NCBI RefSeq assembly: GCF_016461715.1
Contig: NZ_JAEMUI010000001.1
Coordinates: 62,001 to 126,000 of the forward strand
Reading direction: 5' to 3'
DNA from: Marinomonas spartinae
GTDB taxonomy: Bacteria; Pseudomonadota; Gammaproteobacteria; Pseudomonadales; Marinomonadaceae
DNA length: 64,000 nucleotides
The notes under the pieces were generated by a model, which worked only from the letters and a program-made list of their open reading frames with translations, did not search any database and had not been told where the DNA came from. This document shows positions 48,062 to 59,918 of this stretch, one piece after another. Every line of letters starts with the position of its first letter. Position 1 is the stretch's first letter. The translations under genes were made by a program, and so were the position numbers.

Positions 48062-48074
48062 TTTCACATTATAG

Positions 48075-48099
48075 AAGGCTGAGGGGAGACCTCAGCTTT
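48075..48099 (+). terminator. Weak terminator after the second flagellin gene
   Basis: A 10-bp stem (48075-48084 with 48090-48099) but only three T follow. It may reduce, rather than stop, read-through into flaG. Confidence 0.5.
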
Positions 48100-48124
48100 C
48101 TATGTGTTATGAGAGGTTCAGACT

Positions 48125-48544
48125 ATGTCGATTAGTTCAAGTGATATTTCTAAACATACGTTAAGTACATTACCTATAAGGCCCGAAAAGCGTAATTCTG
48201 ATAATTTTAATGTACGGCATCAATCAGAGGCTAAAGTTGTCCAGACTTTGTCCGATACCAATAAAACAAATAAAGAAAATTCGAAAGAACAAGCCTTTTC
48301 AGACAAGATAGAGCCAAATCAAGTGAAAGAAATGAACACCAAGATGGCTCAATTAAACTTTCATTTGTCGTTTGAAATGAGCAAAGACAGCAATGAGAAA
48401 ATCGTCAAGGTAATCGACCAAACCACAGGGGATGTTGTGCGTCAAATTCCTTCTGAAGAGTTTATAAAAATGTCGAAGCGTATTGATGATATCATTAGTC
48501 AGTTACGTGATATCAAAGGTACCATTGTAAATAGCAAAGTATGA
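48125..48544 (+). CDS. flaG: FlaG family protein
   Basis: 139 residues. The N-terminal ~75 residues are polar and probably disordered. The C-terminal half carries the FlaG motif LNFHLSFEMSKDSNEKIVKVIDQTTGDVVRQIPSEE. FlaG is linked to filament length control; its mechanism is not settled. It sits between fliC and fliD, its usual place in polar flagellates. Confidence 0.9.
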   Translation: MSISSSDISKHTLSTLPIRPEKRNSDNFNVRHQSEAKVVQTLSDTNKTNKENSKEQAFSDKIEPNQVKEMNTKMAQLNFHLSFEMSKDSNEKIVKVIDQTTGDVVRQIPSEEFIKMSKRIDDIISQLRDIKGTIVNSKV

Positions 48545-48585
48545 TTTGCTAAATTAGTGATTTGTAATGCATCAGGAGAGTGGAT

Positions 48586-50028
48586 ATGCCAGTTGGCTCA
48601 TTGGGTATGGGATCGGGTCTAGATTTAGACTCTCTCGTCAAAAAAATGGTGAGTGCTCAAAAAGACCCAAAGGTGAAACTGTATCAGGATCAAATCCACA
48701 GATATGATGCTAAATTATCTGCTCTTGGAACGGTCGGTGCATCGATAGATAAATTCAAATCATCAGTGGAAAAACTGAATAATAGAGAGAGTTTTGAAGG
48801 GCGTAATACACAGATAGATCAGCCTGAAGACAAAAAAGTATTGGATGTCACCGCTGGCCCGACAGCCTCAAACTCTTCTTATGAAATCAGTGTGAATCAA
48901 ACGGCGAAAGGCAGCCGAGTCATTTCTAAACCCAATATATTTCATTCAGAGAGCGATGTGGTTACAGCCCGTGGTGGAAAGTTAACCTTTAGTGCTGGTA
49001 AAGACTCATTCTCAGTGGATGTGGATCCAGGGACTACTCTAGCTCAGTTAAGAAAGAAAATTGATAACGCTAAAGATAATTTTGGTGTCTCTGCCAACAT
49101 CATTGATGACGGAAAAGGTCATTTATTTTTTACCGTTACGTCAGATAAAGAAGGCGATAATAACTCTATCAGTATTACCAATACTAAGGCACCGCTTGGC
49201 AAACTACCGATTTCAGATACGCTAACAAAAGATGGTAAAGACACCTTAGAAAAACCTCCTGTTAATTCGGATGGTTTGTCATTGGACAGTGTGTCTACCT
49301 CAGGTTTATCCGCTGGCATGGTCATGCTGCAAGGGGATCAAGCCCGAGATGCGATGATCACGGTAGATGGCATTCAAATCCGCAATGATAGTAATAAATT
49401 TGATAAGGCTGTGTCCGGTTTAACCATCGATGCATTGGCGTTAACAGATAAACCGACCAAAGTGGATGTTACGCAGGATGAGAAATCCGTTAAAGACACT
49501 ATTCAGGGTTTTGTCTCGTCATACAATGAATTAATTGGTGTCTTAAAAAAGAGTACTGCCAAGGGGGCTGTGCTAAATAGCAATAGCATGATTCGAAATT
49601 TACAGTCTTCTTTAACTAACAGTTTAATGATGACCCATGCTGGTCCTGGTAAGTTGAATAATATTTTTGACTTAGGTGTGAAAATTGACAACGACGGCAC
49701 ATTAAGTCTCGATCAAAATAAGCTCGATAAAGTCATGTCCACAAGTTATGACGAGCTTCCTGGTTTGTTTACGGGTAATGGTGGCTTAGCAAAACATCTT
49801 GAAAAAGTGCTGGATAACTATACCGGTATAGATGGAATGAATACCACGTTAAAGAACTCTATCGAAAAGTCGAAAGATGATACTGAAGAAACAATGAAGA
49901 ACTTTGAACGCCGAATGAAGAGTTACGAGTCATCATTACGAGATAAGTTTACACATTTAGATTCTCGGCTTTCTGAGATGAAAGCACAAGGGAACTATCT
50001 AAATAATGCACTTGAAAAAATGAAGTAA
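48586..50028 (+). CDS. fliD: Flagellar filament cap protein FliD (HAP2)
   Basis: 480 residues from the ATG at 48586 (GGAG seven bases upstream). The N-terminal GLGSGLDLDSLVKKMV-like start and the C-terminal coiled-coil ending YLNNALEKMK are family features. The FliD core (about 240-440) includes TVDGIQIRNDSNKF. It forms the filament tip cap on which flagellin folds. Confidence 0.94.
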   Translation: MPVGSLGMGSGLDLDSLVKKMVSAQKDPKVKLYQDQIHRYDAKLSALGTVGASIDKFKSSVEKLNNRESFEGRNTQIDQPEDKKVLDVTAGPTASNSSYEISVNQTAKGSRVISKPNIFHSESDVVTARGGKLTFSAGKDSFSVDVDPGTTLAQLRKKIDNAKDNFGVSANIIDDGKGHLFFTVTSDKEGDNNSISITNTKAPLGKLPISDTLTKDGKDTLEKPPVNSDGLSLDSVSTSGLSAGMVMLQGDQARDAMITVDGIQIRNDSNKFDKAVSGLTIDALALTDKPTKVDVTQDEKSVKDTIQGFVSSYNELIGVLKKSTAKGAVLNSNSMIRNLQSSLTNSLMMTHAGPGKLNNIFDLGVKIDNDGTLSLDQNKLDKVMSTSYDELPGLFTGNGGLAKHLEKVLDNYTGIDGMNTTLKNSIEKSKDDTEETMKNFERRMKSYESSLRDKFTHLDSRLSEMKAQGNYLNNALEKMK

Positions 50029-50057
50029 CGTTTAAACTGTAATAAATGGGGTTGTTT

Positions 50058-50492
50058 ATGTACGAGAAAAAAGGGATTCATGCTTATAGACAAGACTCTT
50101 TGAAGTCTGATTTGGCATCAGCTGATCCTCATCGAGTCATTCAGCTCTTGATGCAAGGTGCTTTAGAGCGTTTGGCACTCGGTAAAGGATTTATAGAGCG
50201 AGGTGATTTACAGGGTAAAGCCTCTGCCTTGACCAATGCTGTTGAAATTATTAATGGGCTTCGCGATGCCTTGGATCGTGATAGGAACCCAGAGCTTGTC
50301 GATAATTTAGAGTCTTTGTATGACTATATGACGGTAAAAATCAACGAAGCTAGCGCAACGCGAGATATCGCTATTATTGATCATGTAATGGATTTGTTGC
50401 TACAAATCAAAGGTGCCTGGGATCAAATCTCAGAGGCAGATAAACAAAAAGCCTATGCTGATAAAGCAGAAGCTCGTGTGGGTATTGCTTAA
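50058..50492 (+). CDS. fliS: Flagellin export chaperone FliS
   Basis: 144 residues from the ATG at 50058, which gives the family start MYEKKGIHAYRQ; an ATG 4 codons earlier is less likely. Helical bundle with ADPHRVIQLLMQGALERL, which binds the flagellin C-terminus before export. Its stop overlaps the start of the next gene (TAATG). Confidence 0.95.
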   Translation: MYEKKGIHAYRQDSLKSDLASADPHRVIQLLMQGALERLALGKGFIERGDLQGKASALTNAVEIINGLRDALDRDRNPELVDNLESLYDYMTVKINEASATRDIAIIDHVMDLLLQIKGAWDQISEADKQKAYADKAEARVGIA

Positions 50493-50785
50493 TGCTGGAT
50501 AAAGCCTATCTTGTCGAATTGACGGATGAGCTAGAAGCAAGTGTTCAACGCCAGGATGTTGATAGTATTTTACAGTTTTGCGAGAAGCATGATGAGTTTA
50601 TACGATCAATCCAGCCTTCGAATGATGCAGGCGTTAATCAGACTATTAAGGGATTTGCTCAAGCCCATCAGCGTGCGCTTGAGTTGATTGAGAATCTTCA
50701 TACAGCCATGCAAAATGAGCTTTTTAAGACAACTAAAACCCGTCAAGGTGTGATCCAGTACAAGGGCGTAAAGCATGCGAAATGA
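50492..50785 (+). CDS. FliT-like flagellar chaperone
   Basis: 97 residues, helical, rich in Glu and Gln. Sequence likeness to FliT is low, but size, position directly after fliS and coupling by a one-base overlap support a FliT-type role (FliD chaperone). Its last 11 bases overlap the start of maf. Confidence 0.7.
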   Translation: MLDKAYLVELTDELEASVQRQDVDSILQFCEKHDEFIRSIQPSNDAGVNQTIKGFAQAHQRALELIENLHTAMQNELFKTTKTRQGVIQYKGVKHAK

Positions 50786-52883
50786 GGAACAATGGACTGA
50801 CACCGCACCAACGGAGGAGTATCTTTCTCTTTTGCAACAAGGTCTTCACCGTATAAAAGAACACGAGGCAGAGCTCAATAATCGATATGCCAATAACATG
50901 GCCGTATTTGCCGAGGTGATGCCGCATATCTATGAAGCGTTTCAATCCTATACACCAGACAACCCTTTTCTTTATATGGAAGCGAATGGCGAACTGAATC
51001 TTTTTCGCAAAGATGTCGGTGTGCCCTTTTTTTCTGATGAGCCTAGAAAGCAATCACAAAAAAAAGTCTTGGCTTCGCTTCGCTCCCCTAACAAAACCTT
51101 TTTGAATTTAGATAAAACGGACAATCACCCAAGCCGTCATGTGTTTTATAGCAACAAAATGATGGATGTGGCTTCTGCGCAAGCACAAGGTCTTGCTAAA
51201 CAAAAGAGCATAACCCAGTTCGTGGGATCCGCCGTTTTTTTTGGCATTGAGCTTGGTTACCAGTTAGAGGCTTTGCTTGAATGTCGGGAGGTGAAGCATC
51301 TTTATCTATATGAGCGAAATTTAGATTGTTTTTATTACTCATTATTTGCGATTGATTGGCTGCCGATACTGGAAAAATGTAACCGAGATGGCCGCACGAT
51401 TTATTTTTCTCTAGGTGTGAATGCAGAAGATTTTACTGATAAATACATACTTCAGTTGGCCGAAAATGGTTATTTTATGGCGCCGGAAACCTTCTTGCAC
51501 GTTGCCTACAGTAGTCCTGAAAATAATCAAGCTATCCACTATTTTAAACAACATTATGTTCGTCAGGTGATGGGTTGGGGTTTTTTTGACGATGCATTGA
51601 TTGGCATTGCTCAGGGGCTGCGATCTTTACCCAATACGCGTTTAGCTCGTTTTAAAGGACGTGATGAGCTCCCGAAATGGGTATTGGATATCCCTGTTTT
51701 TATCTTAGGGAATGGGCCATCCCTTGACCAAGGGATTGAGTTGGTGAAAGAAGTACGAGATCAAGTATTAGTGATCAGTTGTGGTTCCACCATCAACACG
51801 CTTAAAAAATTGGGAGTCACGCCAGATATTCATGTGGATATTGAACGCATGAAACAAACCGTCGACAAATTTATCTTTTTGGATCAAGACTATCTAGACC
51901 AGATCTGGGGGCTGTCTGTGGATGTTATGCACCCCGAGTATTTCCAATATTTTAAGCATTCTGGTATGGGGTTAAAGCCTGGAGAGGCGATTACCAGCTT
52001 GATTCTGCAACAAGCACGCGCTCAGGGCGATCTGGAAGAATACGTCCAACTAAACTTTTGCAATCCGGTCGTGGCGAACTTAGCGTTATCTTATGTGCAT
52101 TTGTTTGGCTTTAATACGGTGTATTACCTTGGGGTCGATAATGGTTTCAAGGACAAAGGCAGTCACCATTCTATCCACAGTGGCTATTATAAAGATGGCA
52201 AAGAATCAGGCTTTCAAAGTTTTCAAGATGCCTCTTTAATTCAACGTGAAGGTAACTTTGGTGATGTGATCTATGCGACAAATATTATGGATACGTCACG
52301 GGTCCAGCTAGAGTCCTTAACGCGCCTATTGAAGAAGCGTCGTGGGTTTAATAGCTACAATTTATCTGATGGTGCGAAAATCGAAGGAGTTGAGCCGCTT
52401 AAGCCAGAGAATCTGATGATTCTGGATCCTAAGATTGACCATAAAGCAGTGATTCAGCTACTGGATCAATGCTTTTTTACCGAACCTCCAGCCAGTGTGC
52501 TAAAAGAGGCGCCAGAAACGCTCATTTCTATCGAGGATTTTTGCAAAATAGCTAAGCTTTTACAGCAAGGTTGGGATGATACCGTCACAACCCGTGAAGC
52601 CGTATGTGATTTATTGTGGTCCCATCACCGTAGACTGTTTTTTCTTCGTGCCAGTGTACATTGCCATATTCATGATTTGCTTATTGGCTCCTTTACCTAT
52701 TCCGCCTTCCTGATCGTAAAGTTTATTTTCGCACACGAGGATGAGGCTGAAGCCGTGCGCCGTGCACGTAAGATATTTGATGTTTGGTGTGAGTTTTTAG
52801 ACGAAATGCCAAGTATGTTACAGCAGGCGTCTGACTTTATAGACAAAGGTAATGATCACCTTATAACCTTTTACAACGGTTAA
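50775..52883 (+). CDS. maf: Motility-associated factor glycosyltransferase Maf
   Basis: 702 residues. The middle holds the MAF/DUF115 domain, seen in PVFILGNGPSLDQGI and HVDIERMKQTVDKF, then YYLGVDNGFKDKG. In Campylobacter, Aeromonas and others such proteins transfer pseudaminic acid (or a similar nonulosonate) onto flagellin. It overlaps the fliT-like gene and is followed by pseI after 2 bases, so chaperone, transferase and sugar genes are one expression unit. Confidence 0.88.
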   Translation: MRNEEQWTDTAPTEEYLSLLQQGLHRIKEHEAELNNRYANNMAVFAEVMPHIYEAFQSYTPDNPFLYMEANGELNLFRKDVGVPFFSDEPRKQSQKKVLASLRSPNKTFLNLDKTDNHPSRHVFYSNKMMDVASAQAQGLAKQKSITQFVGSAVFFGIELGYQLEALLECREVKHLYLYERNLDCFYYSLFAIDWLPILEKCNRDGRTIYFSLGVNAEDFTDKYILQLAENGYFMAPETFLHVAYSSPENNQAIHYFKQHYVRQVMGWGFFDDALIGIAQGLRSLPNTRLARFKGRDELPKWVLDIPVFILGNGPSLDQGIELVKEVRDQVLVISCGSTINTLKKLGVTPDIHVDIERMKQTVDKFIFLDQDYLDQIWGLSVDVMHPEYFQYFKHSGMGLKPGEAITSLILQQARAQGDLEEYVQLNFCNPVVANLALSYVHLFGFNTVYYLGVDNGFKDKGSHHSIHSGYYKDGKESGFQSFQDASLIQREGNFGDVIYATNIMDTSRVQLESLTRLLKKRRGFNSYNLSDGAKIEGVEPLKPENLMILDPKIDHKAVIQLLDQCFFTEPPASVLKEAPETLISIEDFCKIAKLLQQGWDDTVTTREAVCDLLWSHHRRLFFLRASVHCHIHDLLIGSFTYSAFLIVKFIFAHEDEAEAVRRARKIFDVWCEFLDEMPSMLQQASDFIDKGNDHLITFYNG

Positions 52884-52885
52884 TT

Positions 52886-53905
52886 ATGTTCGAACAAGAC
52901 CCATTTATTATTGCTGAGCTTTCTGGTAACCATAATCAAGACTTTGAGCTAGCGAAGGCGATGGTTCATGCTGCTGCCAAGGCGGGTGTTGATGCCATTA
53001 AATTGCAGACGTACACACCTGATACCATGACCCTCAATGTGCGACGTGATGAATTTATGGTCTCAGAAAGTGATAGCCTGTGGAAAGGGGATAATCTTTA
53101 CGACCTATATGCCAAAGCATCAACCCCTTGGGAATGGCATAAACCCTTGTTTGAGTTAGCAGAATCCCTTGGCTTGGTGGCGTTTAGCTCGCCTTTTGAT
53201 ATAAGTGCGGTGAATTTTCTTGAGTCTCTCAATGTGCCGATATACAAGATAGCCTCGTTTGAAATGACTGATATCCCATTGATTCAAGCCGTGGCGAGAA
53301 CCAATAAGCCGATTATTATGTCGACTGGCATGGCGACGTTTGCTGAAATAGAAGAAGCCATTGCAACCATTCGTGCAATCGGTAATAACCCCCTGACATT
53401 GCTAAAATGTACCAGTACTTACCCGGCAAGAATTGAGGATTCAAACCTGATGACCATGGCGGATCTTGCTAAGCGTACAGGCTGCCAAGTGGGGTTATCC
53501 GATCATACACAGGGATTAGGGGCGGCTGTTGCTGCGACGGCACTAGGTGCAACCGCAATAGAAAAACATTTTGTATTGGATCGTTGTGCTGGTGGTGTCG
53601 ATGCGGCTTTCTCTATGGAGCCGTCTGAAATGGCAGCGTTAGTAAAAGCATGTCGTGATGCGAAAGCCGCATTGGGGCGTGTTGTTTATGGTGGTTCTGA
53701 AGCCGAGCAAGCAGCGAAAAAATATCGTCGTTCAATCTATATCGCACAGGACTTGCCAGCAGGGACGGTACTTGGCGAGACCCATTTAAAAATTATCCGC
53801 CCGTCTTTTGGTTTAGCGCCTAAGTATTGGCCAGAGGTGTTAGGAAAAGTGCTGAAAGTGGATGCTATAAAAGGTCAGCCACTGGCGTGGAATATGATGG
53901 AATGA
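52886..53905 (+). CDS. pseI: Pseudaminic acid synthase PseI
   Basis: 339 residues of the NeuB family: condenses a 6-deoxy-AltdiNAc sugar with phosphoenolpyruvate. The N-terminal barrel shows AIKLQTYTPDTM, LGATAIEKHF and VDAAFSMEP; a C-terminal SAF antifreeze-like domain occupies about 285-339. PseI is preferred to NeuB or LegI because pseB, pseC, pseF and pseG are next to it. It overlaps the pseG start (ATGA). Confidence 0.92.
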   Translation: MFEQDPFIIAELSGNHNQDFELAKAMVHAAAKAGVDAIKLQTYTPDTMTLNVRRDEFMVSESDSLWKGDNLYDLYAKASTPWEWHKPLFELAESLGLVAFSSPFDISAVNFLESLNVPIYKIASFEMTDIPLIQAVARTNKPIIMSTGMATFAEIEEAIATIRAIGNNPLTLLKCTSTYPARIEDSNLMTMADLAKRTGCQVGLSDHTQGLGAAVAATALGATAIEKHFVLDRCAGGVDAAFSMEPSEMAALVKACRDAKAALGRVVYGGSEAEQAAKKYRRSIYIAQDLPAGTVLGETHLKIIRPSFGLAPKYWPEVLGKVLKVDAIKGQPLAWNMME

Positions 53906-54885
53906 AAGCGCTGATTCGAGCTGATGCGGCCGTAGAAATAGGCATGGGGCATCGTGTTCGTTGTCAGGCGTTGGCCAGCGCCTTTGAGCGATTAGGCTGG
54001 ACGTGCCAGTTTGTTGTTCACCATCGTTACCGGCAGTTCGCCTCGGATCACGATCTTTTGATTGACTGCGAAGAGGATTTGTTGTCATTGGCGGAACAGG
54101 CAGATTTGGTGATTTTAGACCACTATGGTTATCAAGCGGATAATATAGCGCGTTTGTTTCAAGTACAGCCAAACCTGTTGGTCGTAGACGATATGAATGA
54201 CAGAGGAATCTTTCCCGCTAAGTGGCTAGTCAATCCACTCAATCAAGTGTATTCCTCCCAAGTTGCCATGCCTCTTACTGGCGGACAATACGCCTTGTTA
54301 CGTCCCTCTTTCTCACAGCATTACTCTGAGTCGATCACCCCAGATAGATTGCTCTTGACCCTGGGGGGGACTGATCCATTGGCGCTGACCTTACCTTTTC
54401 TCAAGGCTTTAGAAAAGACCGGATTTTTATTAGACAAGGTGCAAGTGATGCTGGGTAAGAACGCCAGAAATAGCGCAGAGGTGCTTGCTTATTGCGAGGA
54501 AAAACACATCGCTTGGCAGCAAGGCGTGAGTGATGTCACTCCATTAATGCGTCAAGCAAGAATGGCCATTTCTGCGGCGGGTGGTACCTTGTTTGAATTG
54601 GCTTGTATGGGGGTACCAACGGTATTTGCTCAAGTGGCAGAGAATCAAACTCGCTCTCTAGAGCAACATGTTCCAATGACTTGGTGTGATGCTGTTCGGT
54701 TTGATGACGTTAGCGAAAAACAGCAAGTGGAACGCATCGAGCATCTTATTCGTCTAGTGATGATCTATTGGCAGGATGATGCTTGGCTGACCAAGGCCAG
54801 GAAGATCGCTCGGAGTCTTGTTGATGGCAAAGGAGCTGATCGTGTTGCCAAAACGGTCCACCAAGAATTCTTAGGGATGATATAG
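53902..54885 (+). CDS. pseG: UDP-2,4-diacetamido-2,4,6-trideoxy-L-altropyranose hydrolase PseG
   Basis: 327 residues from the ATG that overlaps the pseI stop. It removes UDP from the altrose sugar to supply PseI. GT-B-like fold: IGMGHRVRCQALA with the likely catalytic H17, a second domain with LTLGGTDP and ISAAGGTLFELACMGVP. No acetyltransferase (PseH) domain is fused to it. Its last 15 bases overlap the convergent pseF. Confidence 0.9.
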   Translation: MKALIRADAAVEIGMGHRVRCQALASAFERLGWTCQFVVHHRYRQFASDHDLLIDCEEDLLSLAEQADLVILDHYGYQADNIARLFQVQPNLLVVDDMNDRGIFPAKWLVNPLNQVYSSQVAMPLTGGQYALLRPSFSQHYSESITPDRLLLTLGGTDPLALTLPFLKALEKTGFLLDKVQVMLGKNARNSAEVLAYCEEKHIAWQQGVSDVTPLMRQARMAISAAGGTLFELACMGVPTVFAQVAENQTRSLEQHVPMTWCDAVRFDDVSEKQQVERIEHLIRLVMIYWQDDAWLTKARKIARSLVDGKGADRVAKTVHQEFLGMI

Positions 54886-55599
54886 CGCCATTAGTTGTGT
54901 TAATCGTTGCCAATCTTCCTCTGTATCCAAATCTTGAATGCGATGTCTTGGTAACATGATAGGTTTGGATTTTGCGCCAAAAATAACACCATCCTCTAGC
55001 CAGTCTTGAACACTTGCCCAGTAAAACTGCCCTGCATCATGAATGGCTTCCGTTAAATCTTGCGAACGTTTGGCAATGTGCTCTGGAAACATTGGTGCAA
55101 GTTGGCCATTCTGATCGAGATGCAATGCTCTCTGAATAGGAAAGTCAAAGGTACAAGCAGAGAAGCAAAATGTGGCATTTTCCAAGCCATTAAAGCCTTG
55201 TTGTAAGTCTTCTGGGGTTAAAAGTGGGCAGGTTGCATAGATCAAGCAAGCTTGGGTAGGGCGTTTGGAGTCATCAAGGGACGATTGTTTGATCAACATA
55301 CGTAGAGCATGTTGCATTACTGGGGTCGTTCCTGTCATGTGATCAGCCAAGTCGCGTGGGCGCATAAATGGAATGTCAGCACCGTATTCTCGTGCGACTT
55401 CAGCTATTTCCTCATCATCTGTCGATACGACAATGCGATCAAATAGGCCAGACGCTTTCGCCACCTCGATGGAATAAGCCAACAAAGGTTTGCCGTTTAG
55501 CAAACGAATGTTTTTTCTTGGTATCCGTTGGGAGCCACCACGGGCTGGAATCACGGCTACCCGATGGTGCTTTTCTTGTAGAAGGGCGATGTCTTTCAT
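54871..55599 (-). CDS. pseF: Pseudaminic acid cytidylyltransferase PseF
   Basis: 242 residues. Activates pseudaminic acid with CTP to the CMP-sugar used by the transferase. The nucleotide-binding VAVIPARGGSQRIPRKN and IVVSTDDEEIAEVA are those of CMP-sugar synthetases. It meets pseG tail to tail with a 15-base overlap and starts 3 bases after the pseC stop. Confidence 0.92.
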   Translation of the reverse strand: MKDIALLQEKHHRVAVIPARGGSQRIPRKNIRLLNGKPLLAYSIEVAKASGLFDRIVVSTDDEEIAEVAREYGADIPFMRPRDLADHMTGTTPVMQHALRMLIKQSSLDDSKRPTQACLIYATCPLLTPEDLQQGFNGLENATFCFSACTFDFPIQRALHLDQNGQLAPMFPEHIAKRSQDLTEAIHDAGQFYWASVQDWLEDGVIFGAKSKPIMLPRHRIQDLDTEEDWQRLTQLMALYHP

Positions 55600-55602
55600 G
55601 GG

Positions 55603-57865
<2,263 letters not shown>

Positions 57866-57905
57866 TTAAATCTTGGAAAATTAAATAACCAATAAATCAG
57901 ACTTT

Positions 57906-58475
57906 TTAAGCATCATTCGTTTGACGCGCGATACAGTCAGCAACATGATCATTCACCATGCCTGAGGCTTGCATAAAAGCATAGCAGGTTGTGGGCCCGA
58001 AGAAACGGAAACCACGCTTTTTCATATCTTTCGAAAGACGAGTCGATAATTCGGTTACAGCAGGAACGTCAGAGAGTGAAGAGGGGGCTGCGTCGATTAC
58101 TTGGTGATCGCTAAAGGCCCAATAATAGTCACTAAAAGAGCCAAACTCTTTGGCGATGGCTAAAAAGGATTGTGCATTGGCAATCGTTGCTTCGATTTTT
58201 CCTCTATGGCGGACGATACTAGGATCTTGCACCAGTCTCTCTACATCGTCTGTGGTCATTTTGGCCACTTTTTCTGGATCAAACTGATGGAAGGCGGCTC
58301 GGTAACCTTCACGTTTTCGTAAAATCGTTATCCAGCTTAGACCTGCTTGGGCACTTTCCAGTACAATGCATTCAAATAAGGTTGGGTCGTCATAAATGGG
58401 CTTTCCCCATTCATTGTCGTGATACTCTATGTATTCGGGTGAACTTAAACACCAACTACAGCGTATTGCTTCCAT
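57906..58475 (-). CDS. tag: DNA-3-methyladenine glycosylase I
   Basis: 189 residues. Removes 3-methyladenine from DNA. The zinc ligands C6, H19, H177 and C181 sit at the E. coli spacing, and YHDNEWGKP and ESAQAGLSW are family motifs. It is upstream of pseB on the same strand with a 133-base gap and shows no functional link to it. Confidence 0.95.
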   Translation of the reverse strand: MEAIRCSWCLSSPEYIEYHDNEWGKPIYDDPTLFECIVLESAQAGLSWITILRKREGYRAAFHQFDPEKVAKMTTDDVERLVQDPSIVRHRGKIEATIANAQSFLAIAKEFGSFSDYYWAFSDHQVIDAAPSSLSDVPAVTELSTRLSKDMKKRGFRFFGPTTCYAFMQASGMVNDHVADCIARQTNDA

Positions 58476-58602
58476 TGACTTGACCTCTTAATTGTATTTT
58501 CTTGGCGCTGTCTTGCTTTTTGAATCAGCATACCCTGTTATGAAAATTCGTAAAGAAAAATGATTGCGTGGCATCAATGGATAGAGACTAACGGGATAAA
58601 TC

Positions 58603-59220
58603 ATGAGCTTTAAGCCAACTTATACTAAAAACGATGTGGAAATTCTAAACGACGAGTGCGTTTACAAAGGTTTTTTCGAGTTTCGTAAATTGACGTTAAA
58701 ACACAAAAAGTACAATGGGGAGTGGAGCCAACCCATGGTGCGAGAAATGATGGTACGCAGTGATGCCGTCTGTGTTTTGTTGTTTGATCCAGTGGCAGAT
58801 AAGGTGCTATTGATCGAACAATTTCGCCCAGCAGTCTATCAAAAAGACTCCCCTTGGTTGATTGAGCTGGTAGCGGGTATGGTTGAGAAAGGGGAAAGTG
58901 ATGAAGACGTAGCGCGCCGTGAAGCGCTTGAAGAAGCGGGAGTGACTATTAAGCGTCTTGAATACATGTTTAAATTTGTGCCATCTCCAAGCGGGTTGGT
59001 GGAATACATTCGTATGTACGCAGGAGAGTTTGATGCGAGCAAAGTCAACCCAGATGAAACCCATGGTTTAGACAGTGAGCATGAAGACATTAAACTGCAT
59101 TTGATGAGTGCGGGAGAGGCGATTGCTCTATTGGATGATGATATCGAAAATGCCAGTACTATTATGGGATTACAATGGTTTGCACTGAATAAGCAGCGCT
59201 TGCTTGATTGTTGGAAATAA
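58603..59220 (+). CDS. nudF: ADP-ribose pyrophosphatase NudF
   Basis: 205 residues. Splits ADP-ribose into AMP and ribose 5-phosphate. The Nudix box is complete (GMVEKGESDEDVARREALEE followed by AG), and the downstream PSPSGLVEYIRMYAG is typical of NudF. First gene of a nudF-yqiB-yqiA-parE run that resembles the E. coli order, except that cpdA is missing. Confidence 0.92.
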   Translation: MSFKPTYTKNDVEILNDECVYKGFFEFRKLTLKHKKYNGEWSQPMVREMMVRSDAVCVLLFDPVADKVLLIEQFRPAVYQKDSPWLIELVAGMVEKGESDEDVARREALEEAGVTIKRLEYMFKFVPSPSGLVEYIRMYAGEFDASKVNPDETHGLDSEHEDIKLHLMSAGEAIALLDDDIENASTIMGLQWFALNKQRLLDCWK

Positions 59221-59405
59221 AAGACAGCGAACATTTGCTAAGCTTGTCTGATTGAATTTGACTATACTGTCTCGATATAGACATGTTTTATGAGATAGGA
59301 TTCAAACATGCTAAGCTAATCATAAAGCGATCAGTTTTTAGTCAATGTGTTTAACTTCTAAATGTTTAACCCCAAATAATGTAACGAAGGAAAGTCGTTT
59401 TTATA

Positions 59406-59879
59406 ATGACCAAGGTGATGAAGAGAATGTCAAAATATGTGCCTGATTTAACCAGTTTGCAGATGCTCGGCGAATTAAACTATCGCCGCGTAGCGAAACT
59501 GATGCGCGGGCATGAAAGTGATACCCAGTGGCATTTCTCTATTCATAGTGCAGGAGATCAAGAAAGCCGCTTACGTTTGACGCTTGGCAACGAGAGTCGC
59601 TTCACCACAGACGTTGCATTAGAGTTTGGCCCTGAAATCGAAAATAAGCTGTTGTTTGAAAGCAAACTGAATATGACCATTCGGCTTTATCACGATGTGG
59701 GTATTGCGGAAATTACCGATGGACATCGTCAATACAGTGGGGCTTATCCTTATCCCAATGATGCAATGTACCATAGGGATGAAAAATTCCGTTTGAACCA
59801 ACAACTAGCGGATTTACTAGAGCTGTGTTTAAAGCATGGCCATCGTTTATACGAAACCACATATTTTCAATTTGCATAA
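59406..59879 (+). CDS. yqiB: DUF1249 protein, YqiB-like
   Basis: 157 residues; function unknown. RLYHDVGIAEI, YPYPNDAMYHRDEKFRLNQQ and ELCLKHG are the conserved DUF1249 segments. The start could be the first ATG (59406) or ATGs 4 or 7 codons later. Its place between nudF and yqiA matches the E. coli order. Confidence 0.88.
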   Translation: MTKVMKRMSKYVPDLTSLQMLGELNYRRVAKLMRGHESDTQWHFSIHSAGDQESRLRLTLGNESRFTTDVALEFGPEIENKLLFESKLNMTIRLYHDVGIAEITDGHRQYSGAYPYPNDAMYHRDEKFRLNQQLADLLELCLKHGHRLYETTYFQFA

Positions 59880-59918
59880 TGGTTTGTTCGCATAACCGCG
59901 AGTCTTAAAGGTTGTAGT

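Noticed and set aside
52886..53905. Sialic or legionaminic acid synthesis (NeuB/LegI) instead of pseudaminic acid
   Set aside because: The neighbours encode PseB, PseC, PseF and PseG types, with no NeuA/NeuC or Leg-type partners; PseI is the better reading.
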